This document shows, in pieces, positions 18,172 to 25,928 of a stretch of 64,000 nt of DNA. Under the pieces are notes generated by a model. That model did no database searches. It was not told the DNA's origin and was given only the letters and a program-made list of their open reading frames with translations. Source of the stretch: Burkholderiaceae bacterium (GTDB lineage: Bacteria; Pseudomonadota; Gammaproteobacteria; Burkholderiales; Burkholderiaceae_E); assembly GCA_021166725.1 (NCBI GenBank), contig JAJPES010000057.1, positions 87,325 to 151,324 on the forward strand, written 5' to 3'. The translations under genes were made by a program, and so were the position numbers. Each line of letters starts with the position of its first letter. Positions within the stretch are counted from its first letter, which is position 1.

Positions 18172-18633
18172 TCAATCGAACTCGGCTGCTCTCCCTCGGA
18201 CGATCCGACCGACCACGTCGGCCGAAAAGCCGCGCGACAACAGGAAGCGCATCTGCCGTGCGCGCTCCGGCGCCGACTGCGGGATCGTCCCGAAGCGCCG
18301 TAACCACAGCGCGCGTGCGCGCTCGAGCTCGGTATGCTGCAAGGCGGCAACGTGCTCGGCAACCGCCTCGTCACCCAACCCATGTGCGCGCAATTCGTGC
18401 CGGACCACGGCCGCCCCCCGCGTGGAAGCGCGCCGGTGCACGACCGACTGCGCGAAGCGCTCGTTGGACAACAGCCCGGTTTCCATCAGTCGGTCGAGCA
18501 GCGCGTGCAGTTGCTCGGCGCTCTCCGCGTACGGCGCGAGCTTGCGTTCGAGTTCGGCGCGGCTGTGCTCGCGCCGCGCAAGCGCGCGCAAGGCGCGCGC
18601 CTTCAACGCCGGCTCGGGACGCGAAGCAGGCAT
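18172..18633 (-). CDS. recX: Regulatory protein RecX
   Basis: Small helical modulator of RecA filaments (153 residues). Three-helix RecX repeats are visible: LKARALRALARREHSRAELE, LLDRLMETGLLSNERFAQSV and VVRHELRAHGLGDEAV, ending RQMRFLLSRGFSADVVGRIV. It starts 47 bases after the recA stop on the same strand, the usual place, and is probably made from recA read-through, so SOS-induced with it. Confidence 0.95.
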   Translation of the reverse strand: MPASRPEPALKARALRALARREHSRAELERKLAPYAESAEQLHALLDRLMETGLLSNERFAQSVVHRRASTRGAAVVRHELRAHGLGDEAVAEHVAALQHTELERARALWLRRFGTIPQSAPERARQMRFLLSRGFSADVVGRIVRGRAAEFD

Positions 18634-18680
18634 CGCGCCCGCGTCGCAGCAGCTTACGACCCGACGCGCCGAACGGCGCG

Positions 18681-19739
18681 CTAGGCCGCCGCCTCTTCTG
18701 CCGCGGCGCCGCGCGGCGACACGCCGAAATGCGCGCGCACCTTGTTCTCGATTTCGAGCGCGAGTTCGGGGTTCTCGCGCAGATACTCGCGCGCGTTGTC
18801 CTTGCCCTGGCCGATGCGATTGCCGGCGTAGCTGTACCAGGCACCGCTCTTGTCGACGATGCTGGAGGCGGCGCCGAGGTCGAGGATTTCGCCCTGGCGG
18901 GACGTACCTTCGCCGTACAGGATGTCGAATTCGGCGGTCTTGAACGGCGGTGCGACCTTGTTCTTGACGACCTTCACGCGCGTTTCGCTGCCGACGACTT
19001 CGTCGCCCTTCTTGATCGAGCCGGTGCGGCGGATATCGAGACGCACCGACGCGTAGAACTTCAGCGCATTGCCGCCGGTGGTGGTTTCGGGGTTGCCGAA
19101 CATGACGCCGATCTTCATGCGAATCTGGTTGATGAAGATGACGGTGGTGTTCGTGCGATTGATGGTGCCGGTGAGCTTGCGCAGCGCCTGCGACATCAGG
19201 CGCGCCTGCAGGCCGGGCAGCGAATCGCCCATCTCGCCTTCGATTTCCGCCTTCGGCGTGAGCGCGGCGACCGAGTCGATGACGATGAGGTCGACCGAGC
19301 CCGAGCGCACCAGCGCATCGGTGATCTCGAGCGCCTGCTCGCCGGTGTCAGGCTGCGAGATGAGCAGTTCGTCGAGATCGACGCCCAGGCGCGCGGCGTA
19401 CTGCACGTCGAGCGCGTGCTCGGCGTCGATGAATGCGCAGGTGCCGCCGAGCTTCTGCATTTCGGCGATGACCTGCAGCGTGAGCGTGGTCTTGCCCGAC
19501 GACTCGGGACCGTAGATTTCGATGACGCGTCCGCGCGGCAGGCCACCCACCCCCAGCGCGATGTCGAGGCCGAGCGAACCGGTGGAGACGACCTGGATGT
19601 CGCGCGAGACGTCGGCGTCGGAGAATTTCATCACCGAGCCCTTGCCGAACTGCTTCTCGATCTGCGCCAGCGCCGCGGACAAGGCCTTCGCGCGCTCGGT
19701 ACGGGATTTTGCGTCGTTCATCTCGATTACTTTTTCCAT
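18681..19739 (-). CDS. recA: Recombinase RecA
   Basis: DNA-dependent ATPase for strand exchange and SOS induction (352 residues, normal length). Begins [18 protein letters not shown] and [18 protein letters not shown]; Walker A is GPESSGKTT (77-85), followed by [28 protein letters not shown] and the L2-region [20 protein letters not shown]. The acidic-poor Ala/Glu C-terminus is short. ATG at 19739 has GAGG upstream; ATG at 19721 is an alternative start. An SOS box overlaps the promoter. Confidence 0.99.
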   Translation of the reverse strand: MEKVIEMNDAKSRTERAKALSAALAQIEKQFGKGSVMKFSDADVSRDIQVVSTGSLGLDIALGVGGLPRGRVIEIYGPESSGKTTLTLQVIAEMQKLGGTCAFIDAEHALDVQYAARLGVDLDELLISQPDTGEQALEITDALVRSGSVDLIVIDSVAALTPKAEIEGEMGDSLPGLQARLMSQALRKLTGTINRTNTTVIFINQIRMKIGVMFGNPETTTGGNALKFYASVRLDIRRTGSIKKGDEVVGSETRVKVVKNKVAPPFKTAEFDILYGEGTSRQGEILDLGAASSIVDKSGAWYSYAGNRIGQGKDNAREYLRENPELALEIENKVRAHFGVSPRGAAAEEAAA

Positions 19740-19776
19740 CTGCGGGCCTCGTCCGGGGGCGGTGAGAACGGTCCGG

Positions 19777-19811
19777 AGTATGGCATGAAACTACTGTATA
19801 AACAATCAGCT
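19777..19811 (-). promoter_or_regulatory. recA promoter with LexA (SOS) box
   Basis: On the minus strand TTGTTT (19800-19805) is 17 bases from CATACT (19777-19782), a fair sigma-70 promoter. Overlapping the -35 is TACTGTATAAACAATCAGCT (19792-19811), containing CTG-N10-CAG, the LexA-box rule of gamma- and betaproteobacteria. LexA bound there would block RNA polymerase. Confidence 0.87.
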
Positions 19812-20357
19812 CTACGTCGTAGGCCGGTCGTCTTCCAGGCGTTCGAGGGCGCCGAGCAACGCATGCAGCGCGGAGGCGTCGCGAACCGCAGCCCGGTCGC
19901 CGGCGAAATGCATCGTGGCGGTGCGCGGTGCCTCGCCGATCGACGCCCAGCCGAAGCAGACGGTGCCCACCGGCTTGTCGGGCGTGGCGCCGCCGGGGCC
20001 GGCGATTCCGGTGACCGACAAAGCGAGCTGCGCCCGGCTGCGCTTCAAGGCGCCTTCCGCCATGCGCGCCGCCACCGCTTCGCTCACCGCGCCGCACGAC
20101 GCGAGCACCTCCGCGGGCACTTCGAGCAGGTCGAGCTTCGACGCGTCGGTATAGGTGACGAAGCCGCGCTCGAACCACGCGCTCGAGCCGCCGATCTCGG
20201 TGAGCGCGCGCGCGATGGAACCGCCGGTGCACGACTCCGCGGTGGCGATCATCCAGCCGCGCATCTCGAGCGCACGTCCGAGCGCCACGGCGGCTTCGAC
20301 GACGCCGATCCAGCGGTGTGCCGCTTCCGGCACGGCGTTCGGGGAGTCGGGGGTCAT
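19812..20357 (-). CDS. pncC: Nicotinamide-nucleotide amidohydrolase PncC (CinA C-terminal family)
   Basis: A 181-residue single-domain CinA-family enzyme that deamidates NMN to NaMN in NAD salvage. Motifs: MIATAESCTGGSIARALTE with the catalytic Ser/Cys region, GFVTYTDASKLDLLEVP, GAVSEAVAARMAEGAL, SVTGIAGPGGATPDKPVGTV. The N-terminal competence/MoCF domain of full CinA is absent, as in standalone PncC. Its stop touches the recA SOS box. It continues the minus-strand run from pgpA with a 60-base gap. Confidence 0.92.
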   Translation of the reverse strand: MTPDSPNAVPEAAHRWIGVVEAAVALGRALEMRGWMIATAESCTGGSIARALTEIGGSSAWFERGFVTYTDASKLDLLEVPAEVLASCGAVSEAVAARMAEGALKRSRAQLALSVTGIAGPGGATPDKPVGTVCFGWASIGEAPRTATMHFAGDRAAVRDASALHALLGALERLEDDRPTT

Positions 20358-20420
20358 GGCGTTGCGAAACGTCTGGCGATGCGGATCGGCGATGCGGCGG
20401 TAGATCGGCTCGCGTTGCGC

Positions 20421-20891
20421 TCAGCGATACCAGAGCGCGAACAACAGCAGCGTGTAGAACGCCGCCAGCACGTCGTCGGACATGATACCGAGGCCGTCCT
20501 TCAGGGTGCGCTCGAAGTGCCGGATGGGCGGCGGCTTGACGATGTCGAAGAAGCGGAAAACGACGAATGCGCCGAATCGGTCGGCCAAGCCCGACGGCAC
20601 GAAGAGCAGCACCAGCCAGAATGCGACGATCTCGTCCCAGACGATCGAGCCGTGATCGGGCACCCCGAGATCGCGTGCGGTGCGCGTGCACGCCCAGATG
20701 CCGAGCGCGAATCCGCCGACGACGAGCACCGCCCAGCCGACCGGCGAAATCCAGCGCTCGAGCACGGCGAACGCCAACCACGCCCACAGGGTGCCGGCGG
20801 TGCCGGGCGCGACCGGCGACAGTCCGCTGCCGAAGCCCATCGCGATCCAGCGCGACAGCCGCACGCGCATGAAGCGCGAATCGGCCCGCAC
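20421..20891 (-). CDS. pgpA: Phosphatidylglycerophosphatase A
   Basis: Inner-membrane phosphatase that converts phosphatidylglycerophosphate to phosphatidylglycerol. The signature IAMGFGSGLSPVAPGTAGTL is followed by DHGSIVWDEIVAFWLVL and FRFFDIVKPPPI, both PgpA-specific, with three or four membrane segments. The start is uncertain: a GTG at 20891, 20 bases after the thiL stop, gives VRADSRFMRVRLSRW; ATG at 20870 begins seven residues later; neither has a good SD. Longer versions overlap thiL. About 156 residues, normal for the family. Confidence 0.93.
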   Translation of the reverse strand: MRADSRFMRVRLSRWIAMGFGSGLSPVAPGTAGTLWAWLAFAVLERWISPVGWAVLVVGGFALGIWACTRTARDLGVPDHGSIVWDEIVAFWLVLLFVPSGLADRFGAFVVFRFFDIVKPPPIRHFERTLKDGLGIMSDDVLAAFYTLLLFALWYR

Positions 20892-20913
20892 CGGAATGCG
20901 CGCCGGTGCACGC

Positions 20914-21867
20914 TCACGCGAAGTGGTCGAACCCACGAGCTTCGACGGGCAGCGCGCGCCCGCGCGCATCGCGCACGCGAATCGCCGAGCCGCAGACGAC
21001 GCGGCCGATACGCGCCAGCGGCAGCCCCAGCCGCGCGCCGACGGCGGCGATCGCCGTCCGGTTCTCGGACGCGGCGCTGAACAGCAGTTCGTAGTCGTCG
21101 CCGCCCGACAAGGCCAGGCGAAGGCGTTCTTCTTCGTTCAGCGACTGCAGGCGGGCATCGACCGGCACCGCGGGCCAGTCGATCTCCGCACCGACGCGGG
21201 AACGTTCGACGATGTGGCCGAGATCACCGAGCAGCCCGTCGGACAGGTCGATTGCGGAGCGCGCGAGATGGCGCAGCGCGAGCCCGAGTTCGATGCGCGG
21301 TTGCGGACGGTCGAGGCGGATCGACGCTTCGTCGTCGAGCGCCAGCGGACGCCCCGCATTTCGCTCGCGCACGGCGAGGGCCGCTGCGCCCAGCGCTCCC
21401 GAAACCCACAGATCGTCGTCGGGCTGAGCTCCGTCACGGCGCAAGGCCGCGCTTTCGGGCACTTCGCCGAACACCGTGATGCAGATCGTGCGCGGTCCGC
21501 GCGTCGTGTCGCCGCCGACGAGTTCGCAGCCATGGCGATCGGCGAGCGCAAAAAGACCCTCGCAGAAGGCGGCGAGCCACGGCTCGTCGATCTCGGGCAG
21601 CCCGATCGCCAGCGTGAACGCGCGCGGGCGGGCGCCCATCGCAGCGAGATCGGAAAGGTTCACCGCCAGCGACTTGTGGCCGAGCGACGCGGGGTCGGCG
21701 TCGGCGAAGAAGTGTCGGCCCTCGAGAAGCAGGTCGGTGGAGATCGCGAACACGCCGTGCGGATCGAGCGGCGCGAGCAATGCGCAATCGTCGCCCACGC
21801 CGAGGCGCGCATCGCGCGCGGGGCCGCGGTCGAAGAACCGGCGGATGACATCGAACTCGCCGGGCAT
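20914..21867 (-). CDS. thiL: Thiamine-monophosphate kinase
   Basis: Phosphorylates thiamine monophosphate to the active cofactor ThDP (317 residues). Motifs: GVGDDCALLAP, AISTDLLLEGRHFF, SLAVNLSDLAAMGARP, ELVGGDTTRGP, SAIDLSDGLLGDLGHI and LALSGGDDYELLFSA, the Mg-ATP and substrate sites of the PurM-like fold. ATG at 21867 lies four bases past the nusB stop. The nusB-thiL-pgpA order is widespread in proteobacteria. Confidence 0.96.
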   Translation of the reverse strand: MPGEFDVIRRFFDRGPARDARLGVGDDCALLAPLDPHGVFAISTDLLLEGRHFFADADPASLGHKSLAVNLSDLAAMGARPRAFTLAIGLPEIDEPWLAAFCEGLFALADRHGCELVGGDTTRGPRTICITVFGEVPESAALRRDGAQPDDDLWVSGALGAAALAVRERNAGRPLALDDEASIRLDRPQPRIELGLALRHLARSAIDLSDGLLGDLGHIVERSRVGAEIDWPAVPVDARLQSLNEEERLRLALSGGDDYELLFSAASENRTAIAAVGARLGLPLARIGRVVCGSAIRVRDARGRALPVEARGFDHFA

Positions 21868-21871
21868 CGTC

Positions 21872-22387
21872 TCAACCCGTCTGCGGGAACTCGAGCGGCC
21901 GCAGCCGCGCGGCAACCCGATCGAGCACCGCGTTGACGTACTTGAAGCCGTCGGAACCGCCGTAGCTCTTGGCGATCTCGACCGCCTCGTTCAGCACGAC
22001 GCGATAGGGGATCTCCGGCATGCGAAGCAGCTCGAAAGTGGCGAGCATCAGCACCGCGTGCTCGACCGGGCTGAGCTCGCCGATGCGGCGATCCAGATGA
22101 GGCTCGATCTGCGCGTCGAGCTCATCGGCCGCACGAATCGCTCCATGCAGCAGCGCGTCGAGATGTTCGTGGTCGGCCTTCTCGAAGCCCGGCGTTTCGG
22201 TGAGGTGCGCATGGATCGCGCCGGCATCCTCGCGCGCGAGCAGCCATTGATACAGACCCTGCAGCGCGAGCTCGCGCGCGCGGCGGCGGGCACTCTTCGG
22301 CGGCGTGCCGCCGGAAGTCCTGCGGTTCGATCCGGAGGCCGCGCTCGACGTCGCTTCGCGCCGAGGCGGCTTTCCCGGTTCGGTCAT
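21872..22387 (-). CDS. nusB: Transcription antitermination factor NusB
   Basis: RNA-binding all-helical factor for rRNA antitermination (171 residues). The core starts at [19 protein letters not shown] and includes [21 protein letters not shown] and [20 protein letters not shown] then [16 protein letters not shown], the NusB pattern. About 32 N-terminal residues (Ser/Gly/Arg rich) precede the fold and are longer than in E. coli. ATG overlaps the ribH stop as ATGA. The pairing ribH-nusB is common in proteobacteria. Confidence 0.96.
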   Translation of the reverse strand: MTEPGKPPRREATSSAASGSNRRTSGGTPPKSARRRARELALQGLYQWLLAREDAGAIHAHLTETPGFEKADHEHLDALLHGAIRAADELDAQIEPHLDRRIGELSPVEHAVLMLATFELLRMPEIPYRVVLNEAVEIAKSYGGSDGFKYVNAVLDRVAARLRPLEFPQTG

Positions 22388-23013
22388 TCGCGACGCCCCC
22401 GGATCGGCCGGGACGGTTCGTCGTCGTCCTCCTCTACCTGAAGCTCCTCGTCGTCGTCATCGTCGTCGTCGTCATCGTCGTCGTCATCATCATCATCGTC
22501 GTCGTCATCGTCGTAATCGTCCTCGTCATCCTCGTCGTCGCCGCCGAGCGCCGACAGCGACGACGCGAGATTCGCCATCTCGATCGCGACGCGCGCGGCC
22601 TCTGCGCCCTTGCCCTCGGCCCGCGCCTGCGCCTGCTCGTCGGTGTCGGTGGTCAGCACGGCGTTGGCCACGGGAAGATTGAAGTCGAGCGCAACGCGCG
22701 CAATGCCCGCAGCGCTTTCGTTGGAGACGACCTCGAAATGATAGGTGTCGCCGCGAATCACGGCACCGACGGCGACGAGCGCATCGAATTCGCCGGAGGC
22801 CGCCAGCTGCTGCAGCGCGACCGGCACCTCGAGCGCGCCGGGCACGGTACACACGAAGATGTCTTCGCCGGCGACGCCGAGCGAGACCAGCTCGTCCAGG
22901 CATGCGTTACGCAGGGTTTCGGACACCGGCTCGTTGAAGCGCGACTGGACGACGCCGATGCGCAGCCCGCTGCCGTCGAGATCGGACTGGAATACCTCGA
23001 TTTCCGTTGTCAT
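22384..23013 (-). CDS. ribH: 6,7-dimethyl-8-ribityllumazine synthase with a polyaspartate tail
   Basis: Penultimate enzyme of riboflavin synthesis, joining the RibB product with the pyrimidine intermediate. The core (about 155 residues) shows [47 protein letters not shown] with the catalytic His, [13 protein letters not shown] and [15 protein letters not shown]. The chain then continues into an unusual acidic tail of about 50 residues with 21 Asp in a row, ending [10 protein letters not shown]. The core is complete, so the tail is an addition and not a truncation. ATG at 23013 has GGAGGAGGAG just upstream and overlaps the ribBA stop; its own stop overlaps nusB. Confidence 0.97.
   Translation of the reverse strand: MTTEIEVFQSDLDGSGLRIGVVQSRFNEPVSETLRNACLDELVSLGVAGEDIFVCTVPGALEVPVALQQLAASGEFDALVAVGAVIRGDTYHFEVVSNESAAGIARVALDFNLPVANAVLTTDTDEQAQARAEGKGAEAARVAIEMANLASSLSALGGDDEDDEDDYDDDDDDDDDDDDDDDDDDDDDEELQVEEDDDEPSRPIRGRRE
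22450..22512. repeat. GTC/ATC trinucleotide repeat coding for 21 Asp
   Basis: Twenty-one consecutive Asp codons (GAC/GAT mixed, read on the minus strand) in the 3' end of ribH. Mixed codons suggest selection for Asp instead of recent slippage alone, but triplet instability is possible. Further GAC/GAG codons flank it. Confidence 0.97.
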
Positions 23014-24131
23014 CGCTCCTCCTCCATCGATTCGAAACCGACCACCTCGAGCTCGTAGCCCGTCATGCTCGGCATCTTGCGCCGCTGCGAAAGCAGGCGC
23101 ATGCGACCGACGCCGAGATCCTTCAGGATCTGCGCGCCGATTCCATAGGTGCGCAGATCGAGCTTGCCGCTGCGCCGCCGCGCGTTGGCGTGCGCCGCCC
23201 CCTCGCCGAGCGCTTCTAGCTCGTCGAACAGCGCACCGGGCGACTGCGTGCAGTTCAGCAGCACCGCGACGCCGCTGCGCTGCGCGACGATGCGCTCCAA
23301 CGCACGATCGAGCGGCCACGAGTGAAGCTTCGAGCCCGCATCGAGCAGATCGATGAGCGACAGCGGCTCGTGCACGCGAACCAGCGTTTCGCGCTCGCGC
23401 TCGATCTCGCCATGCACGAGCGCGAGATGCGCTGCGCGGGCGACATGATCGCGATAGGCGACCAGCATGAGCCGCCCCCAACGCGAGTCGATCGGCCGTT
23501 CCGCGACCCGCTCGATCAGGCTCTCGTGCGCGCTACGGTACTGGATCAGGTCGGCTATGGTGCCGATCTTCAGCCCGTGCACCGCGGCGAACTCGACGAG
23601 GTCGGGCAGCCTGGCCATCGAGCCGTCGTCGCGCAGGATCTCGCAGATGACTGCCGCCGGCGTGCGCGCCGCGAGCCGCGCGAAATCGCAGCCGGCCTCG
23701 GTGTGTCCGGCGCGCATCAGTACGCCGCCCGGTTGCGCCATCAGCGGAAAGATGTGGCCGGGCTGGACGACATCCTCGGGCCGCGCGTCTTTCGCCACCG
23801 CTGCCTGCACGGTGCGCGCACGATCGGCCGCCGAGATTCCCGTGGTGACCCCTTCGGCGGCCTCGATCGAGACAGTGAAGTTCGTGCCGTGGCGCGCGCC
23901 GTTGTGCTCGACCATGCGCGGCAAGCGCAGCTGGCGACAGTGCTCCTCGGTGAGCGTCAGGCAGATCAGCCCCCGGCCGTAACGCGCCATGAAGTTGATC
24001 GCTTCGGGCGTGACGCAATCGGCGGCGAGGACGAGGTCGCCTTCGTTCTCGCGGTCTTCCTCGTCGACGAGGATCACCATCCGGCCGGCGGCGATCTCGG
24101 CGATGATTTCGGCGGTGCTGGACAGGGTCAT
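23010..24131 (-). CDS. ribBA: 3,4-dihydroxy-2-butanone-4-phosphate synthase with degenerate GTP cyclohydrolase II half
   Basis: The first 200 residues are a complete Rib[61 protein letters not shown] and [16 protein letters not shown]. They make the four-carbon unit of riboflavin. The second half resembles GTP cyclohydrolase II ([36 protein letters not shown]) but the zinc ligands normally written as CLTGD..CDCG are missing, so GCHII activity is unlikely. Such hybrids with an inactive RibA half are known in betaproteobacteria; a separate ribA is expected elsewhere. ATGA overlaps link it to ribE and ribH. Confidence 0.95.
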   Translation of the reverse strand: MTLSSTAEIIAEIAAGRMVILVDEEDRENEGDLVLAADCVTPEAINFMARYGRGLICLTLTEEHCRQLRLPRMVEHNGARHGTNFTVSIEAAEGVTTGISAADRARTVQAAVAKDARPEDVVQPGHIFPLMAQPGGVLMRAGHTEAGCDFARLAARTPAAVICEILRDDGSMARLPDLVEFAAVHGLKIGTIADLIQYRSAHESLIERVAERPIDSRWGRLMLVAYRDHVARAAHLALVHGEIERERETLVRVHEPLSLIDLLDAGSKLHSWPLDRALERIVAQRSGVAVLLNCTQSPGALFDELEALGEGAAHANARRRSGKLDLRTYGIGAQILKDLGVGRMRLLSQRRKMPSMTGYELEVVGFESMEEER

Positions 24132-24745
24132 CGGGCGATTCTACCGGTGGACAGCATGCGCTCTACATAGCGCGCGATCAGGTCGACCTCGAGGTTCACG
24201 CGCGTGCCGGCATGCAGCGCATGAAGCGTGGTGACGCGCAACGTATGCGGCACCAGGTTGATCTCGAACTGGCTGCCCGCGTTCGTATCGACGACGCGAT
24301 TGACCGTCAGGCTGACGCCGTTCACGGTGATCGACCCCTTGTACGCGAGGTACTTGCCGAGCGCCTCGTCCGCACGCACGACGAGCCGCCAGGACTCGCC
24401 GACCGGCTCGAAGGAGACGACTTCGCCGATGCCGTCGACGTGGCCGGAGACGAGGTGCCCACCCAGCCGGTCGGTGATCGTGAGCGCCTTCTCGAGATTC
24501 ACCTCGCCGGGGGCATCGAGCCCCACGGTCTTCGAAAGGCTCTCGCCGGAGACATCGACGACGAAGCGGCGTGCGTCGATGCCGACGACTGTCATGCAGG
24601 CGCCCTGGATGGCGATCGAGTCGCCGGGGCGGACGTCGCCGAGGTCGAGCTCGCCCGCGTCCACCTCGATGCGAACGCCTGCCTGCTCGCCGAGCGATTC
24701 GACTTTTTCGATGCGGCCGACGGCCGCGACGATTCCGGTGAACAT
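24128..24745 (-). CDS. ribE: Riboflavin synthase alpha chain
   Basis: Last enzyme of riboflavin synthesis: dismutation of two lumazine molecules (205 residues). Duplicated barrel with both lumazine-binding halves: [31 protein letters not shown] and ESLSKTVGL in the first, [28 protein letters not shown] and [15 protein letters not shown] in the second. It starts five bases after the ribD stop and overlaps ribBA by four bases. Confidence 0.97.
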   Translation of the reverse strand: MFTGIVAAVGRIEKVESLGEQAGVRIEVDAGELDLGDVRPGDSIAIQGACMTVVGIDARRFVVDVSGESLSKTVGLDAPGEVNLEKALTITDRLGGHLVSGHVDGIGEVVSFEPVGESWRLVVRADEALGKYLAYKGSITVNGVSLTVNRVVDTNAGSQFEINLVPHTLRVTTLHALHAGTRVNLEVDLIARYVERMLSTGRIAR

Positions 24746-24750
24746 GGTTG

Positions 24751-25860
24751 TCAGATCCTGTCGGTTCGGCGCGCGATTATGCGCAGATCGTCTCCGATGC
24801 GCTCGATCGACTGGAAGCGCAGCGCGACGCCACGATCGATCGCCTCGGCAGCGGGCAGCATGGCCAGCGGGACCGCGTCGCCGAGCAGCAACGGCGCGAC
24901 ATACAGCAGCAGTTCATCGACGCAGTCTGCGCGCAGCAGCGAGCCGTTGAGCTTCGAGCCCGCCTCGACGTGCAGTTCGTTGATTCCGCGGCGCGCGAGC
25001 TCCGCCAGCAGCGCGACCAGATCGACCTTGCCGTCGGGACCGGCGAGCGTGACGACCTCGCAGCCGAGTTCGGCGAGCGCGCCCGTCTTCTCGACGCGAA
25101 GCGCCGGGTCGAGCGCGCAGACCACCAGCGTATTGCCGCCTTCGACGATGCGCGCGGCGACGTTCACCTCGAGGCGCGAATCGACGAGCACGCGCAGCGG
25201 CTGGCGCGTGGTGCGCACGTGCCGCACGGTCATCTGCGGATCGTCGTCGCGCACCGTGCCGATACCCGTGAGCACCGCGCAGGCGCGCGCGCGCCATGCG
25301 TGGCCGTCGACGCGCGCCGGCTCACCGGTGATCCACTGGCTGCGCCCGTCGGGCAGCGCGCTGCGCCCGTCGAGGCTGGCCGCGACCTTCATCCGCACCC
25401 ACGGGCGTCCGCGCGTCATTCGCGAGACGAAGCCGATGTTCAACTCGCGCGCCTCCTGCGCCAGCAGCCCGCAGCGCACGTCGATGCCGGCGGCGCGCAG
25501 CCGCTCGAGTCCCTGCCCGTTTACCGCCGGATTCGGATCCTCCATCGCGGCGACCACGCGACCGACGCGTGCTTCGATCAGCGCGCCGACGCACGGCGGC
25601 GTGCTGCCATGGTGATTGCACGGCTCGAGCGTCACGTAGGCGGTGGCGCCGTGCGCGCGCGCACCGGCTTCGGCCAGCGCCAGCACCTCGGCATGCGCCT
25701 CGCCGCGGCGGCGGTGCCAACCCTCCCCCACGACCTGGTGCTCGTGCACGATCACGCAACCGACGCGCGGATTCGGCGTGCAGGTGTTCATCCCCTGCGC
25801 AGCGAGCCGCAGCGCATGCAGCATGAACTCGTGGTCGGCCGCGGTGAACATGCCCGGCAT
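24751..25860 (-). CDS. ribD: Bifunctional riboflavin biosynthesis deaminase/reductase RibD
   Basis: Two consecutive steps of riboflavin synthesis (369 residues). Deaminase domain (1-145): NTCTPNPRVGCVIV, the zinc motif GEAHAEVLAL and TLEPCNHHGSTPPCVGALI. Reductase domain (about 150-365): RPWVRMKVAASLDGRSALPD, ITGEPARVDGHAWRARACAV, VLTGIGTVRDDDP and LHVEAGSKLNGSLL. ATG at 25860 follows AGGAG by three bases; ATG at 25851 is an alternative. It is the first gene of a minus-strand run ribD-ribE-ribBA-ribH-nusB-thiL-pgpA. No FMN riboswitch fits in the 68 bases before the divergent neighbour. Confidence 0.97.
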   Translation of the reverse strand: MPGMFTAADHEFMLHALRLAAQGMNTCTPNPRVGCVIVHEHQVVGEGWHRRRGEAHAEVLALAEAGARAHGATAYVTLEPCNHHGSTPPCVGALIEARVGRVVAAMEDPNPAVNGQGLERLRAAGIDVRCGLLAQEARELNIGFVSRMTRGRPWVRMKVAASLDGRSALPDGRSQWITGEPARVDGHAWRARACAVLTGIGTVRDDDPQMTVRHVRTTRQPLRVLVDSRLEVNVAARIVEGGNTLVVCALDPALRVEKTGALAELGCEVVTLAGPDGKVDLVALLAELARRGINELHVEAGSKLNGSLLRADCVDELLLYVAPLLLGDAVPLAMLPAAEAIDRGVALRFQSIERIGDDLRIIARRTDRI

Positions 25861-25928
25861 TATCTCCTGTCGGGCGCAGGCGACGGCCCGACCGACCGCC
25901 CTACAATCGTCGATCGAGGAGGAACGAC

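Noticed and set aside
17895..21080. A 1061-codon plus-strand open frame
   Set aside because: Covers the REP flank, recX, recA, pncC and pgpA on the other strand; no recognisable domain.
25861..25928. FMN riboswitch upstream of ribD
   Set aside because: Only 68 bases lie between ribD and the divergent gene, and no RFN-element consensus was seen.
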